A stretch of 64,000 nt of DNA, taken from NCBI GenBank assembly GCA_036679405.1, contig JAVBVZ010000031.1, positions 82,653 through 146,652 of the forward strand, written 5' to 3'. The translations under genes and the position numbers were made by a program. The notes under the pieces were generated by a model that was not told where the DNA came from, ran no database searches, and saw only the letters and a list, made by a program, of their open reading frames with translations. This DNA is from JAEYKI01 sp036679405 (GTDB lineage Bacteria; Bacillota; Clostridia; Christensenellales; Christensenellaceae). This document shows, piece after piece, positions 34,484 through 43,078 of the stretch. How positions within the stretch are numbered: position 1 is the first letter of the stretch; every line of letters starts with the position of its first letter.

Positions 34484-35467
34484 ATGAGCAGCAATGAAAG
34501 AGAATTAAAACAAAGCAATTCCGCTGCAGATCTGTTACGGAGTTTTATAAAGGATAACGGAGCGATTATCATATTCATGATTATTGCTATTTTTGCGCTG
34601 ATTTTTGTGCCGAATTTTGCTTCGGCAGACAATATGCTTGTGATAATAAAACAAGCGGCCATACCGATTATTGCAAGTATTGGTATGACGATGGTTTTGA
34701 TGACCGGGGGTATAGACTTATCATTGGGATATAACCTTGGATTTACGTCAATCATTGTAGGACTTTTGATACAAACAATGGGCGTACCAATCTGGCTGGG
34801 TGTACTTGCTGGACTTGCCGTAGGCGTGTTGATTGGATTGGGAAACGGTTTGATAGTGGAAAAGGTGAAAGTGCCAGCATTTATAGCCACTCTGGGTACC
34901 GGATATATTATTCTTGGGGCAGCCCAGATCATTAGCAAGGGAAATACTATTAATAGGCTTCCGGATGAATTTCTGGCAATTGGACAAACTGCGATTGGCG
35001 GGGTTAACATGACAGTCCTTATAGCCATTATCGTGGCAGTCATATTTTACTTCGTTTTACAGCGTTCGACTTATGGGCGCGCCTTGGAAGCATTTGGTTT
35101 TAATCCGCGTACAAGCTTTTTTAGTGGCATTAATACATCCAGTCTACATATCAGCGTTTATATGATTTGTGGTTTGTTGACTGCGTTAGCGGGCATTCTG
35201 TTAACGATTCGTGTAAACTGTGCCCAACCGGATATGGGAGGTGGCAATTATACATTTCAGATAGTCACAGCCGCGGTTATAGGTGGTGCAAGCCTGTTCG
35301 GTGGAAAAGGAACTGTAATCGGAAGCATTTTTGGTGTTTTCATTATCAAAATCATTGAAAACTGCATTAATCTCTTGAATGTGCAATACTTTTTATTCCA
35401 AGCCGTTATGGGTATCGTTATACTTCTGGCTCTTATTTTTGAGTCGGTCAAGAATAAGAAACTGTAA
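34484..35467 (+). CDS. Sugar ABC transporter permease 2, RbsC type
   Basis: Membrane permease of 327 residues. Motifs: GMTMVLMTGGIDLSLGYNLG, GLGNGLIVEKVKVPAFIATL, RALEAFGFNPRTSFFSGINT (a departure from the usual YAIGGN loop) and TAAVIGGASLFGGKGT. ATG 34484 follows AAGGGGGAT. A long hydrophilic N terminus of about 30 residues precedes the first helix. The ATPase gene starts 11 bases downstream, so it is tightly coupled. Confidence 0.92.
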   Translation: MSSNERELKQSNSAADLLRSFIKDNGAIIIFMIIAIFALIFVPNFASADNMLVIIKQAAIPIIASIGMTMVLMTGGIDLSLGYNLGFTSIIVGLLIQTMGVPIWLGVLAGLAVGVLIGLGNGLIVEKVKVPAFIATLGTGYIILGAAQIISKGNTINRLPDEFLAIGQTAIGGVNMTVLIAIIVAVIFYFVLQRSTYGRALEAFGFNPRTSFFSGINTSSLHISVYMICGLLTALAGILLTIRVNCAQPDMGGGNYTFQIVTAAVIGGASLFGGKGTVIGSIFGVFIIKIIENCINLLNVQYFLFQAVMGIVILLALIFESVKNKKL

Positions 35468-35478
35468 GGAGGTAAGCA

Positions 35479-36996
35479 ATGGAGAACAAGATTCTTAATA
35501 TGCGGAGCATAACAAAATATATCTTTGACAATGAAGGAAATGCTTTAAGAAATACAAATGTTAAAATACTTGACAGTATTGATTTTGATCTTGAATCAGG
35601 TGAAGTTCATATTCTTGTAGGGGAAAACGGTGCGGGGAAATCTACCTTGATGAAGATATTGGGAGGGATTATTCCGCAGGATGAAGGCAGCATAATACTG
35701 GATGGAACTGAAGTAAAGTTTAAAAGTCCAATGGATGCAAAAGAAGCGGGTATTGGATTTATCCATCAAGAGTTGAATTTATGCTTAAATGTTGATATTG
35801 CGCATAATATTTTCTTAGGGAATGAAATTATTAAAAATGGTTTTATGGATAAAAAGGAAATGTATAAACGCAGTGCGGAGTTGCTTGAACGCGTAGGCTT
35901 TAATGTAAGTCCAAGAAAGACTGTACGTACATTATCTACTGCACAACAGCAACTTGTGGAGATTGCAAAGGCGTTATCCTACGATTCTAAGATTCTTATA
36001 ATGGATGAGCCAACTGCCAGCCTTTCGCAAAATGAAATAAAAATACTCTTTAGACTAATAAAAGAGATGAAGTCAAAGGGAATGAGTATTATCTATATAT
36101 CGCATCGTTTTGAGGAACTGCTGGAAATTGGTGACCGGATTACAGTCCTAAGGGATGGTAAGAATTCGGGGAATATGAATGTATCAGAATTTAACTATGA
36201 TCAGCTTGTTAATATGATGGTAGGCCGCACACTGGGGAAAATGCATGTTTGCACACATTGTCCGCAAGAAGAAGAAATTTTAAAAGTTGAGAATTTCAAA
36301 ATATCGGATAAAACAGTCCCGCTAAATCTTATAGTACGCAAGGGCGAAATAGTAGGGCTCGGCGGGTTGGTCGGTTCTGGCAGGACAGAATTGGCACAAT
36401 CCATATTCGGTGCAAGAAGTTTTTCTTCAGGTGAAGTTTACTACAAAGGGAAAAAATTAAAAAGGCTGCTCCCTAAGAAAAGTGTAAGCTTAGGTATTGC
36501 TTATGTGTCAGAAGACAGGAAACTGGACGGCCTGGTATTGCCAATGGGCATTCGAGAAAACACCACATTAGCTTATCTTAAAACATTTTTTCCAACAAGA
36601 ATGATTTCAAAAGTAAAGGAAAAACAAATTGTCGAAGAACAGGTGGCAAGGCTCAATGTGGTAAGCAGATCTATAAATCAACCTGTCAATACATTATCGG
36701 GAGGGAATCAACAAAAGGTGGTTTTAGCCAAATGGCTGTCAAAAATGCCGCAACTATTGATACTCGACGAACCGACAAGGGGAATAGATATCAATGCCAA
36801 AACAGAGATTTATCGCCTGATGGACGACATTGCGAATATGGGTGTAGCTATTCTAATGATATCCTCAGAAATGCCTGAACTGATTGGAATGAGCGATCGG
36901 GTTTATGTTATGCGGGCAGGTACAATTTCTGACGAGATTAACAAAGATGAAGAAGGGTTCACGCAAGAGCGCATTTTACAAAGCACATTGAATTGA
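35479..36996 (+). CDS. Sugar ABC transporter ATPase, RbsA/MglA type
   Basis: Tandem ATPase of 505 residues. Domain 1: Walker A GENGAGKSTLMK, Q-loop IGFIHQELNL, signature VRTLSTAQQQLVEI, Walker B ILIMDEPTASL. Domain 2: degenerate Walker A GLVGSGRTELAQSIFG, signature LSGGNQQKVVLAKWL, Walker B LLILDEPTRGID. The linker between domains contains CTHCPQEEE, a CxxC-type pair not typical of the family. Start ATG follows AAGGAGGT. It completes the third CUT2 importer of the window. Confidence 0.95.
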   Translation: MENKILNMRSITKYIFDNEGNALRNTNVKILDSIDFDLESGEVHILVGENGAGKSTLMKILGGIIPQDEGSIILDGTEVKFKSPMDAKEAGIGFIHQELNLCLNVDIAHNIFLGNEIIKNGFMDKKEMYKRSAELLERVGFNVSPRKTVRTLSTAQQQLVEIAKALSYDSKILIMDEPTASLSQNEIKILFRLIKEMKSKGMSIIYISHRFEELLEIGDRITVLRDGKNSGNMNVSEFNYDQLVNMMVGRTLGKMHVCTHCPQEEEILKVENFKISDKTVPLNLIVRKGEIVGLGGLVGSGRTELAQSIFGARSFSSGEVYYKGKKLKRLLPKKSVSLGIAYVSEDRKLDGLVLPMGIRENTTLAYLKTFFPTRMISKVKEKQIVEEQVARLNVVSRSINQPVNTLSGGNQQKVVLAKWLSKMPQLLILDEPTRGIDINAKTEIYRLMDDIANMGVAILMISSEMPELIGMSDRVYVMRAGTISDEINKDEEGFTQERILQSTLN

Positions 36997-37021
36997 ATAA
37001 CAGAAAGGATTACGTAGCATT

Positions 37022-38425
37022 ATGAAGTCAATAACATTTGCTCTCTATTTTGGGAATCGTGGCTTTTTTCCAGCTGAGTCAATAGCCAGCGCAAGAGAAG
37101 AGATGAAAAAGGCTGTTGAAGACGCGGGGTTTGCCACTATCATTGCCCCTGCTGACATGACAAGGTATGGCGCTGTGGAAACAGCGAAAGAAGGAAAGAA
37201 ATATGCTGAATTTCTTAGGCAACATGATGGAGAATATGACGGAATTATCATATGTTTGCCAAATTTCGGCGACGAAAACGGCGCGATTGAAGCTTTTAAG
37301 AATTGCAGGGTTCCCATATTGATACAGGCATATGATGATGAAGCGGGCCGGTTGGCTCCTGAGTACAGGAGGGATGCATTCTGTGGTAAATTTGCAATTA
37401 TGGATGTGTTTTATCAATTGAAATTGCCGTTTACAACGTACCAACCGCATACAATAAACCCTGACACGCCGGAGTTTGCAGAGCAGCTTAAAAAGTTTGC
37501 AACGATATGCCGGGTTGTGAAAGGCATGAAGCAATTCAAGATAGGAGCAATCGGAGCAAGGACGACTGCTTTTAAAACAGTACGGTTTGATGAAATGGCC
37601 TTGGAAAAATACCATATTGATACAGAGACGCTCGATTTGTCCTCGGTTTTCCCAATGATTAAATCATTATCGGATAGCGATGAATCGGTAGTTAAAAAAC
37701 TGAAATATTATAAAAACATGACTGATTTTAGTGATGTCTCAGAAGAAAAAAGCTTGATGATTGCAAAGGTTGGTGTTGTACTGGACCAAGTTATCAATCA
37801 ATATGAACTTGATGCATTGGCATTACGTTGTTGGGGTGAGTTCCAGCAAGAATTTGGAATATCTCCATGTGTTCCTGTTTGTGATCTTAATGCAAGGGGA
37901 ATTGCGGCAGCATGTGAAATGGATGTGAATAACGCGGTCGCCATGCGCGCTTTAACACTTGCTTGCGAGCAGCCTGCTACAGTTCTGGATTGGAACAATA
38001 ATTACGGAAAGGAACCTGATAAATGTATTGTATTCCATTGCGGGCCCGCGGCGAATGAATTGCTGTTTGAACATAAAGCCAAGGTGGGTAGACACAGAAT
38101 CTTGGAAAACACTTATGGCGAAAATAATTGTACCGGCGTCAATGCGGGTAGGTTTGATCATTTTAGCTTTACATACGCAAGCGCAAAAACAGACGATGGT
38201 GTGCTGCATTTATATGCGGGACATGGAAAATTCACCGATGATCCCGTCAGTAAAGATTTTTTTGGAACGTATGGCGTGGCACAAGTTGAAGGGTTGCAGG
38301 ACCTGCTGCAGTATATTGGTGAAAACGGATATAAACATCATGTCAGTCTTACAAGAGGTCTATGTAAAGAAGAACTAGAAGAAGCTCTGGGAAAGTATCT
38401 GGGGTATGCCATCAAAGTTTTCTAA
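37022..38425 (+). CDS. L-fucose/L-arabinose isomerase-like protein (COG2407 type)
   Basis: Cytoplasmic protein of 467 residues, similar in build to the fucose/arabinose isomerase superfamily. An N-terminal Rossmann-like part (ITFALYFGNRGFFPAE, YDGIIICLPNFGDENGA) precedes the central metal-binding region; candidate ligands are in LRCWGEFQQEFGISPC (Glu), EMDVNNAVAMRAL (Glu/Asp) and IVFHCGPAANELL (His). The GPAANE segment and CxPVCDLN resemble family members of unknown substrate rather than true FucI. It is the last gene of the importer operon and may convert the imported sugar to a ketose for the kinase, whose gene is now broken. The ribosome binding site is GAAAGGA. Confidence 0.8.
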   Translation: MKSITFALYFGNRGFFPAESIASAREEMKKAVEDAGFATIIAPADMTRYGAVETAKEGKKYAEFLRQHDGEYDGIIICLPNFGDENGAIEAFKNCRVPILIQAYDDEAGRLAPEYRRDAFCGKFAIMDVFYQLKLPFTTYQPHTINPDTPEFAEQLKKFATICRVVKGMKQFKIGAIGARTTAFKTVRFDEMALEKYHIDTETLDLSSVFPMIKSLSDSDESVVKKLKYYKNMTDFSDVSEEKSLMIAKVGVVLDQVINQYELDALALRCWGEFQQEFGISPCVPVCDLNARGIAAACEMDVNNAVAMRALTLACEQPATVLDWNNNYGKEPDKCIVFHCGPAANELLFEHKAKVGRHRILENTYGENNCTGVNAGRFDHFSFTYASAKTDDGVLHLYAGHGKFTDDPVSKDFFGTYGVAQVEGLQDLLQYIGENGYKHHVSLTRGLCKEELEEALGKYLGYAIKVF

Positions 38426-38540
38426 TGGATTTAAAAGATGATGCAGGGCAATTCAAATATTCTGTTCGGATATTTATTCTGTCTTTGCTTTATCCGCCAC
38501 CGGCGGCGCTCGTTTTATATTCCTTACTTTCTACATAAGC

Positions 38541-38570
38541 AAAAACAGGATGCGGTTGCATCCTGTTTTT
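38541..38570. terminator. Bidirectional terminator, first tRNA-end-like unit
   Basis: AAAAACAGGATGC-ggtt-GCATCCTGTTTTT is a perfect stem with T-runs in both directions. On the plus strand it ends the importer operon. On the minus strand it follows TGGCGGAGAG-like tRNA-Ser 3' end bases at 38572-38588, in the same layout as the two other tRNA-end/terminator units of this region. Confidence 0.85.
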
Positions 38571-38577
38571 ATTTGGC

Positions 38578-38605
38578 GGAGAGCCAGGTCTTTACGCTGC
38601 CCTGC
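38578..38605. repeat. Right direct repeat of the third sugar cassette
   Basis: Partner of 30338-30365: 26 of 28 bases match. It is preceded by TTTGGC, so that 38572-38588 also matches 16 of 17 bases at the tRNA-Ser 3' end (reverse strand). Immediately to the right the sequence continues into the GC-rich repeat at 38596. Confidence 0.6.
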
Positions 38606-38634
38606 GGGACAGCTCATGCCCGCTTCACTGTGGA
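38596..38634. repeat. Interspersed GC-rich intergenic repeat, copy 2
   Basis: It contains GCTGCCCTGCGGGACAGC, a short inverted repeat, and GCTTCACTGTGG, matching copy 1 at 23782-23820 in about 29 of 39 positions. GC-rich sequence with repeated TCGCG/GCTTCG words continues to about 38740, where GGGTTCAAATCCC, a tRNA T-arm-like word, appears without a tRNA around it. Confidence 0.45.
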
Positions 38635-38761
38635 CTCGCGGCTCGGTCGCAGGCTTCCTCGCGTTCATCTCACGTTCAGCGAACTTCCGCCTCGCTTCAT
38701 CACGCTTGGGCGTGCGCTCGGCTTCGTTCCTATTCGGGTTCAAATCCCTATCTGTTCCAAC

Positions 38762-38800
38762 AAAAATCAATACGGAGCACTGTATCAGTACTCCGTATTG
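38762..38800 (-). terminator. Terminator of the displaced tRNA-Ser 3' fragment
   Basis: CAATACGGAG and CTCCGTATTG form a perfect 10-bp stem; on the minus strand a T-run follows. It sits one base-pair turn beyond the TGG (CCA) end of the tRNA-Ser fragment, exactly where a tRNA terminator is expected. This implies that the fragment was once the 3' end of an expressed tRNA gene. Confidence 0.8.
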
Positions 38801-38801
38801 A

Positions 38802-38865
38802 TTTGGCGGAGAGCTAGGGATTTGAACCCTAGGTACGCTCATCACGTACACACGATTTCCAGTCG
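38802..38865 (-). repeat. tRNA-Ser 3' fragment, candidate left attachment site
   Basis: These 64 bases match 61 of 64 bases of 44546-44609, the 3' two thirds of the tRNA-Ser gene from CCA through the anticodon loop. Similarity stops abruptly after CAGTCG. The three differences all lie in the loop of the variable arm, so stems are kept; that points to a once-functional tRNA-Ser allele. The layout is the classic outcome of integration at the anticodon-loop side of a tRNA gene. Confidence 0.8.
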
Positions 38866-39182
38866 CAATCGAATGGCTTTATAATAAGCATAACGGAGCA
38901 TTTTACTTGATTAATACTTGCGTACGTTTCAGATTGGAAATGATGATCCCGTACTTAATTTTTATTTGAAAATAGTGATAAAAAAAGATTGAATACACAG
39001 GTGATGAGATGCTGATGAAAGCAAAGGTGGGATCAGAAAAAAAGAGATGGTTGCCTTAGTCAAATTGGTAGCGGGTATAATAGCTAAAAACTACCTTGTA
39101 CTACTTAAAACAATAAAAATATGGTATCATAATAGGCATTGTATATTTTTAAAAACATTGGAGAATTTAAAGAGGTATTGTT
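38866..39182. other. AT-rich left end of the tRNA-Ser element
   Basis: About 315 bases without a gene. TATAAT occurs at about 39077 inside a GGTAG/CTACC inverted repeat (39068-39096), and TATCAT at about 39124; either could be the -10 of the HTH gene at 39183, though no consensus -35 stands 17 bases upstream. No integrase remnant was recognised. Confidence 0.45.
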
Positions 39183-39389
39183 GTGTTGGAAACAATTGAT
39201 AGCAGATGGACCTCCTTGCAAGAAGCCTGTGACTGTCTTAATGCGAAACGCCATACTATTATGCGCTGGATTAGACAGCGCATAATGCCCGCATCTAAGA
39301 TCGGAAAGCTGTGTCGTTTAAGGATTTCTGATATCGACGAATGGGTTAATAAGGGCGGAGCTGTCGATGGCCAAGAGGTATTGCAGTGA
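39183..39389 (+). CDS. Excisionase-like helix-turn-helix protein
   Basis: DNA-binding protein of 68 residues with the MerR/excisionase-type winged HTH: WTSLQEACDCLNAKRHTIMR, then WIRQRIMPASKIGKLCRLRI and SDIDEWVNKGG. This pattern is usual for excisionases of integrative elements but is also found in small transcription regulators. The start is GTG, with AAAGAGGT upstream. Its stop overlaps the GTG start of the next gene (GTGA), so the two proteins are translationally coupled. That favours a joint regulatory role over a pure excision function. No integrase is found near it. Confidence 0.75.
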   Translation: MLETIDSRWTSLQEACDCLNAKRHTIMRWIRQRIMPASKIGKLCRLRISDIDEWVNKGGAVDGQEVLQ

Positions 39390-40792
39390 GAAGAATGCTA
39401 AGAAATTCCCGCGTTCTTTCGGTTGCAGCCTTCTCTTTCCTGTTTGCTTATTTGCTGTCCTTTCTGTTTGAGGGACAGGTGCTTTACAGCGCCGTGGACG
39501 CTTTTGGCGCTCAGTCGCATACCTACATACTTTCCGCGATCATCGCGCATTTCGCCGGACTGTTTTCCTGCGGCTATTTCGTGAAGACGCAGCGGGCGGC
39601 AAAACATGTGATGACGGGCACAATGGCTGTATGCTTTCTGTCTACCGTACCATTCTTTTTTGAACCGTCGCCTCTCTGGTTGGCGGGCATCATTATTTCC
39701 GGCTGCGCCTCCGGCTTCGCGGTGGCTGCGTGGGGTTATTTCCTAAAATCCTTTACGCCGAAAAACGAGAGAATCAAATCATGTGCCGATGTGCTGATAT
39801 TTTCAAACCTGATTATGATTGTCATCAATGTGGTGACAACGAACAGTTCCCCTTCCGCAGGGTTATTTTTCTCCATGCTCTGCCTCGTGATAGGCGGCGC
39901 GCTCATTTGGCTGCTGCCTGCCGATACAATACAAGCGCAGCCACAGGAAGGTGAGAGCAAATCTTTTATCGATATAAAAAAACCGATGCTTGCGCTGTTC
40001 CTGTTTGTCGCAATCATTACAATCAACTCGGGGCTTATGTATCAGGTCATCATTCCGGCGTTTGACCACCTGACTGGTTTGGTGACCTGGTATTGGGCCG
40101 TTCCGTATATTGCAGCTCTTGTTATTATGCGGAATTTGCCCGCCGGGGTAAGGCGTTCCTGCCTACTATACGCGGGAATGGCAATGATTATGGCAGCCTT
40201 TATTACCTTTATGCTGTTTGGTCGTGATGCCAAAGACTATCTGGTGGTGGATACACTGATGCTTGGGGCCTGCGGTATTTTGGATCTGTTTTGGTGGAGT
40301 ATCATCGGCGAAATTCTGGACTATACGTCTAACCCTGCCAGAGTATTTGGAATAGGCCTTTCCGCCAATGTGCTTGGCGTATTGTGCGGCGATGTGCTGG
40401 GAGTCGGCATTACCTCCATCCAACTACCCATAGCGGAAGTGGCGGTAATCGCTCTGACGGTAGTTTGCATTACGCTCGTGATTTTGCCGCCGCTGAACCG
40501 TCGGTTGGTTCTGCTGCTGAAAAACCATGCATACCTGAGCGCCTATGACAGTATGGACAAAAACCGGCAAAGAGAAATCATTTGCCGGACAAGGATGATA
40601 GAGCCTCTTACAGAGCGCGAGCAGGAAGTGCTGCAGCTTGTCCTTTCAGGAAAATCCAACAAGGATGTTGCGGACGCTTTGTTTATCACCGAGAGCACGG
40701 TCAAAACCCACGTGCGTAACATATTCGCAAAATACGACGTTTCGAGTCGTGCAGAGCTCATCAGCATCCTGCTCAAGAATCAAGCGACGTAA
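39386..40792 (+). CDS. Membrane-anchored LuxR-type regulator with MFS-like N terminus
   Basis: Protein of 468 residues joining about 12 hydrophobic helices (residues 10-385, resembling an MFS transporter) to a C-terminal LuxR HTH: MIEPLTEREQEVLQLVLSGK, SNKDVADALFITESTVKTHV, RNIFAKYDVSSRAEL. The HTH is complete. The membrane part may sense a ligand or membrane state and control DNA binding directly, a one-component layout known from some anaerobes. The start is GTG overlapping the stop of the HTH gene, or ATG 39395. GC content is higher than in the flanks. Targets are unknown; the genes just downstream are the natural candidates. A terminator follows the stop. Confidence 0.85.
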   Translation: MRRMLRNSRVLSVAAFSFLFAYLLSFLFEGQVLYSAVDAFGAQSHTYILSAIIAHFAGLFSCGYFVKTQRAAKHVMTGTMAVCFLSTVPFFFEPSPLWLAGIIISGCASGFAVAAWGYFLKSFTPKNERIKSCADVLIFSNLIMIVINVVTTNSSPSAGLFFSMLCLVIGGALIWLLPADTIQAQPQEGESKSFIDIKKPMLALFLFVAIITINSGLMYQVIIPAFDHLTGLVTWYWAVPYIAALVIMRNLPAGVRRSCLLYAGMAMIMAAFITFMLFGRDAKDYLVVDTLMLGACGILDLFWWSIIGEILDYTSNPARVFGIGLSANVLGVLCGDVLGVGITSIQLPIAEVAVIALTVVCITLVILPPLNRRLVLLLKNHAYLSAYDSMDKNRQREIICRTRMIEPLTEREQEVLQLVLSGKSNKDVADALFITESTVKTHVRNIFAKYDVSSRAELISILLKNQAT

Positions 40793-40816
40793 AAAGCGCG
40801 TTTGTGCCGTTTCAAC

Positions 40817-40850
40817 GGGCCTCTCATACGAAAGTATGAGGGGCCTTTTT
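40817..40850 (+). terminator. Intrinsic terminator after the LuxR-type gene
   Basis: GGGCCTCTCATAC-gaaa-GTATGAGGGGCC is a 12-13 bp stem with a GNRA-like loop, followed by TTTTT. It separates the regulator pair from the membrane protein and lipoprotein genes, which therefore need their own promoter. Confidence 0.9.
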
Positions 40851-40926
40851 AATAAAATCAGTCTTTCGGACGATGACCTCCGCCTCCTTTTTACTTATTA
40901 TGGTACCAGGGGCAAGAGGTGAAGCC

Positions 40927-41433
40927 ATGGTGAAAGCCATAAAAAAGAGACGGAAAATCTATGCCGTGTTTTCCGCGGCCGGTATGCTTTTGACGGTGCT
41001 GTTCGCTGCTGTGCAAAAAACAGAAGCGGCGATTGCCTGCGTCGTTGCCTGCGTCGTGTCACTCATTTTTTTATACCGGCAAAACCGCCTGCTCTATTTG
41101 GCAAGGCTGATTAGTGATAATCGGATTCTTACCGTCCCGTCGTCCATTGTCATAACAGAAGGCTGTGACAAGACGAAAGAAGAAACCGTGGTATCCACCT
41201 TTGGTATGCTGCTGGAAAACAAGGTTTATCGGTGGGGCTGCGACGGGATGTATGGTATTCGTTTGCGTGAAATTAAAATTGACAAAGAATACATTCGGCT
41301 AACCTTTGGAACCGATCACAAAAAGCAGTGCGTTGAACTGCTGCACGGCATGAGGGACAGGCAGCGCGTCATAGAGATCACGCAAAAGCTGTGGCATGAA
41401 ACCGGAGTGCAGGCAAAAGTCAGCAATTGGTAA
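40927..41433 (+). CDS. Small membrane protein of unknown function
   Basis: Protein of 168 residues. A basic N terminus (MVKAIKKRRKIYAV) is followed by two helices (AAGMLLTVLFAAVQ and AIACVVACVVSLIFLY), then a cytoplasmic or external domain of about 110 residues with alternating strands (RILTVPSSIVITEG, TFGMLLENKVYRWG, IKIDKEYIRLTFG) and a final helix. The arrangement is reminiscent of YcxB-like or bacterial PH-type domains, but I cannot assign it. ATG 40927 follows AGAGGTG. It lies 19 bases before a lipoprotein gene, so the two are probably cotranscribed. Confidence 0.75.
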   Translation: MVKAIKKRRKIYAVFSAAGMLLTVLFAAVQKTEAAIACVVACVVSLIFLYRQNRLLYLARLISDNRILTVPSSIVITEGCDKTKEETVVSTFGMLLENKVYRWGCDGMYGIRLREIKIDKEYIRLTFGTDHKKQCVELLHGMRDRQRVIEITQKLWHETGVQAKVSNW

Positions 41434-41452
41434 CAACAAGGAGGATTGCAAT

Positions 41453-43027
41453 ATGAAAAAGGTATTATCCATTATATTCGCGGCTGTGCTGCTCCTGTGT
41501 AACCTGACAGGCTGCCGTGGAGGCGTAGATAAAGAAAGCGTCACGGTAACGCTTTCCGCTGTTAGCGCCCAGCGCGCCGTTATTGAGGAAGCGGGAGCTG
41601 TGGCAACGAGGCAGTACATCATAGCGCGGCTGAAAACCGAGGCGCTGATCGAGTATGATTTGAGCAAAATCGATTTGAAAGAACTAAAGGCCATGATCGA
41701 CGAAGCAGCCGAGGCATGGCGAATTTGCGAAAGCGTGTGCGTCCAGACGGATGAATTAGCAGGCTACGCACAGAGCCTGAAAAACACCACGGATACGCAA
41801 GCGTCAACCATATCCTATATCGCGCCCAAATCCCCAGGCAGTTTCCTTACAACAGTCGCCTATGCCGCCGAGGAAAATGCTGCCACTAGATGGGCGAGAG
41901 ACTTGACGGCAAAATTTGATTCCTACCCATCGGGGGAAAAAATAAAAGAGTTGGCTAATCAGTTGGGAACCGACGCGAAAAACGCCTATGCCCAGCTTCA
42001 GATGGCGCAAAATATTCTTGAAAGTGATGCTTATAGCGAGCAGGCCAATGTCGAAGAAACAATAGAACAAAGATTGATGGCGACCAAGACCGCCTGCAAA
42101 ACGGGGTTGTATGTAGGCGGCGTCATTGCCAGCGGCGGCGCGGCGACAGGTATTTTAGAGGCAGGCGGCATGGTCATTGGCGGAGTGGATACGATTGTGG
42201 ACATTGCCTCCACCGGCAGCACCATCATACTTGGCGAAAATAATAGGGTGACTATGGCGGCCAATGATTTCAAGAATATGGTCGCTCCGGTTTCTTCTAT
42301 AAGCGGGGGCTTTGGATTTAACAGCAGCAATGTCGCCGATAAGCTCTCTTACTTTGGGGATAGCGTTCTGGATCTGGTAAACGATGGCAAAATCCTTGGA
42401 GGTCTTATTACGGTGGGCGTTGACGGCGAAACCACCATAACCATGAACGAAATCAGCACCGAGGGCACCACCCCTGACGAGGTGAGGAAGGAATTGAAGG
42501 ATGCGGGACTGCCTGTGCCGGAGGATGACGATCCTAAAACCTCTGCCGAGCTGGTGCAGGAAATGGAGGAGAAATTCAACCTAAATGAGGAAGAACTGAA
42601 CGAAGTCATAGAAAACCTGCGCAACTTGCTCTACGATATGTTTTTAGAGCCAACGGAGGAACCCACAGAGGAACCAACTGCTGAGGAATCGATTGAAACA
42701 CCGCAGGCAACCGCTGGGGGGCTTTCTATAGATGAGATTGTGGGTACTTATGATGTAGTGTTGACAAATGACGAGGGAGATACTGAACAAACTTTAGGTT
42801 CATTCAGTAAAAATGAATATGGACAGCTCGTGGAAGGTGGAAACGTCTACCAATACGATCCGGTAGCGGCAACGGCGACATACACCCTTGGTAGTTCGAG
42901 TGCCACTGCTACAAGCACGCTTGTATTTACCTCTGATAACGGTGGAATTCGCGTTACAGGCAACTTTGTTGTGGAAGGAGAACATGGCACAACAACATTT
43001 TATTACGATGGCCACAAAGTCGATTGA
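41453..43027 (+). CDS. Large lipoprotein of unknown function
   Basis: Surface lipoprotein of 524 residues. The signal peptide MKKVLSIIFAAVLLLCNLTG ends in the lipobox NLTGC. A helical N-terminal part of about 200 residues (YDLSKIDLKELKAMIDEA, AYAQLQMAQNILESDA) is followed by a glycine-rich stretch with possible hydrophobic hairpin (LYVGGVIASGGAATGILEAG), an acidic region ending in tandem PTEEPTEEPTAEE, and a C-terminal domain (LSIDEIVGTYDVVLTNDEGD to the end). The last domain resembles the end of the next protein (LNLNQIAGVYNVAKSGTEGY). ATG 41453 follows CAAGGAGG. No enzyme motif is seen. Confidence 0.8.
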   Translation: MKKVLSIIFAAVLLLCNLTGCRGGVDKESVTVTLSAVSAQRAVIEEAGAVATRQYIIARLKTEALIEYDLSKIDLKELKAMIDEAAEAWRICESVCVQTDELAGYAQSLKNTTDTQASTISYIAPKSPGSFLTTVAYAAEENAATRWARDLTAKFDSYPSGEKIKELANQLGTDAKNAYAQLQMAQNILESDAYSEQANVEETIEQRLMATKTACKTGLYVGGVIASGGAATGILEAGGMVIGGVDTIVDIASTGSTIILGENNRVTMAANDFKNMVAPVSSISGGFGFNSSNVADKLSYFGDSVLDLVNDGKILGGLITVGVDGETTITMNEISTEGTTPDEVRKELKDAGLPVPEDDDPKTSAELVQEMEEKFNLNEEELNEVIENLRNLLYDMFLEPTEEPTEEPTAEESIETPQATAGGLSIDEIVGTYDVVLTNDEGDTEQTLGSFSKNEYGQLVEGGNVYQYDPVAATATYTLGSSSATATSTLVFTSDNGGIRVTGNFVVEGEHGTTTFYYDGHKVD

Positions 43028-43078
43028 TATAAAGTCCAGCTCAGTCAACAACAAAATGATTTTAAGGAGGCTATTCTT

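Noticed and set aside
38732..38760. T-arm-like GGGTTCAAATCCC followed by TCTGTTCCA
   Set aside because: No matching acceptor, D-arm or anticodon arm lies upstream, so it is not a tRNA gene; possibly a fragment.
38438..38884. Open frames on both strands in the repeat region
   Set aside because: They run through terminator hairpins, repeats and a tRNA fragment, which explain the sequence.
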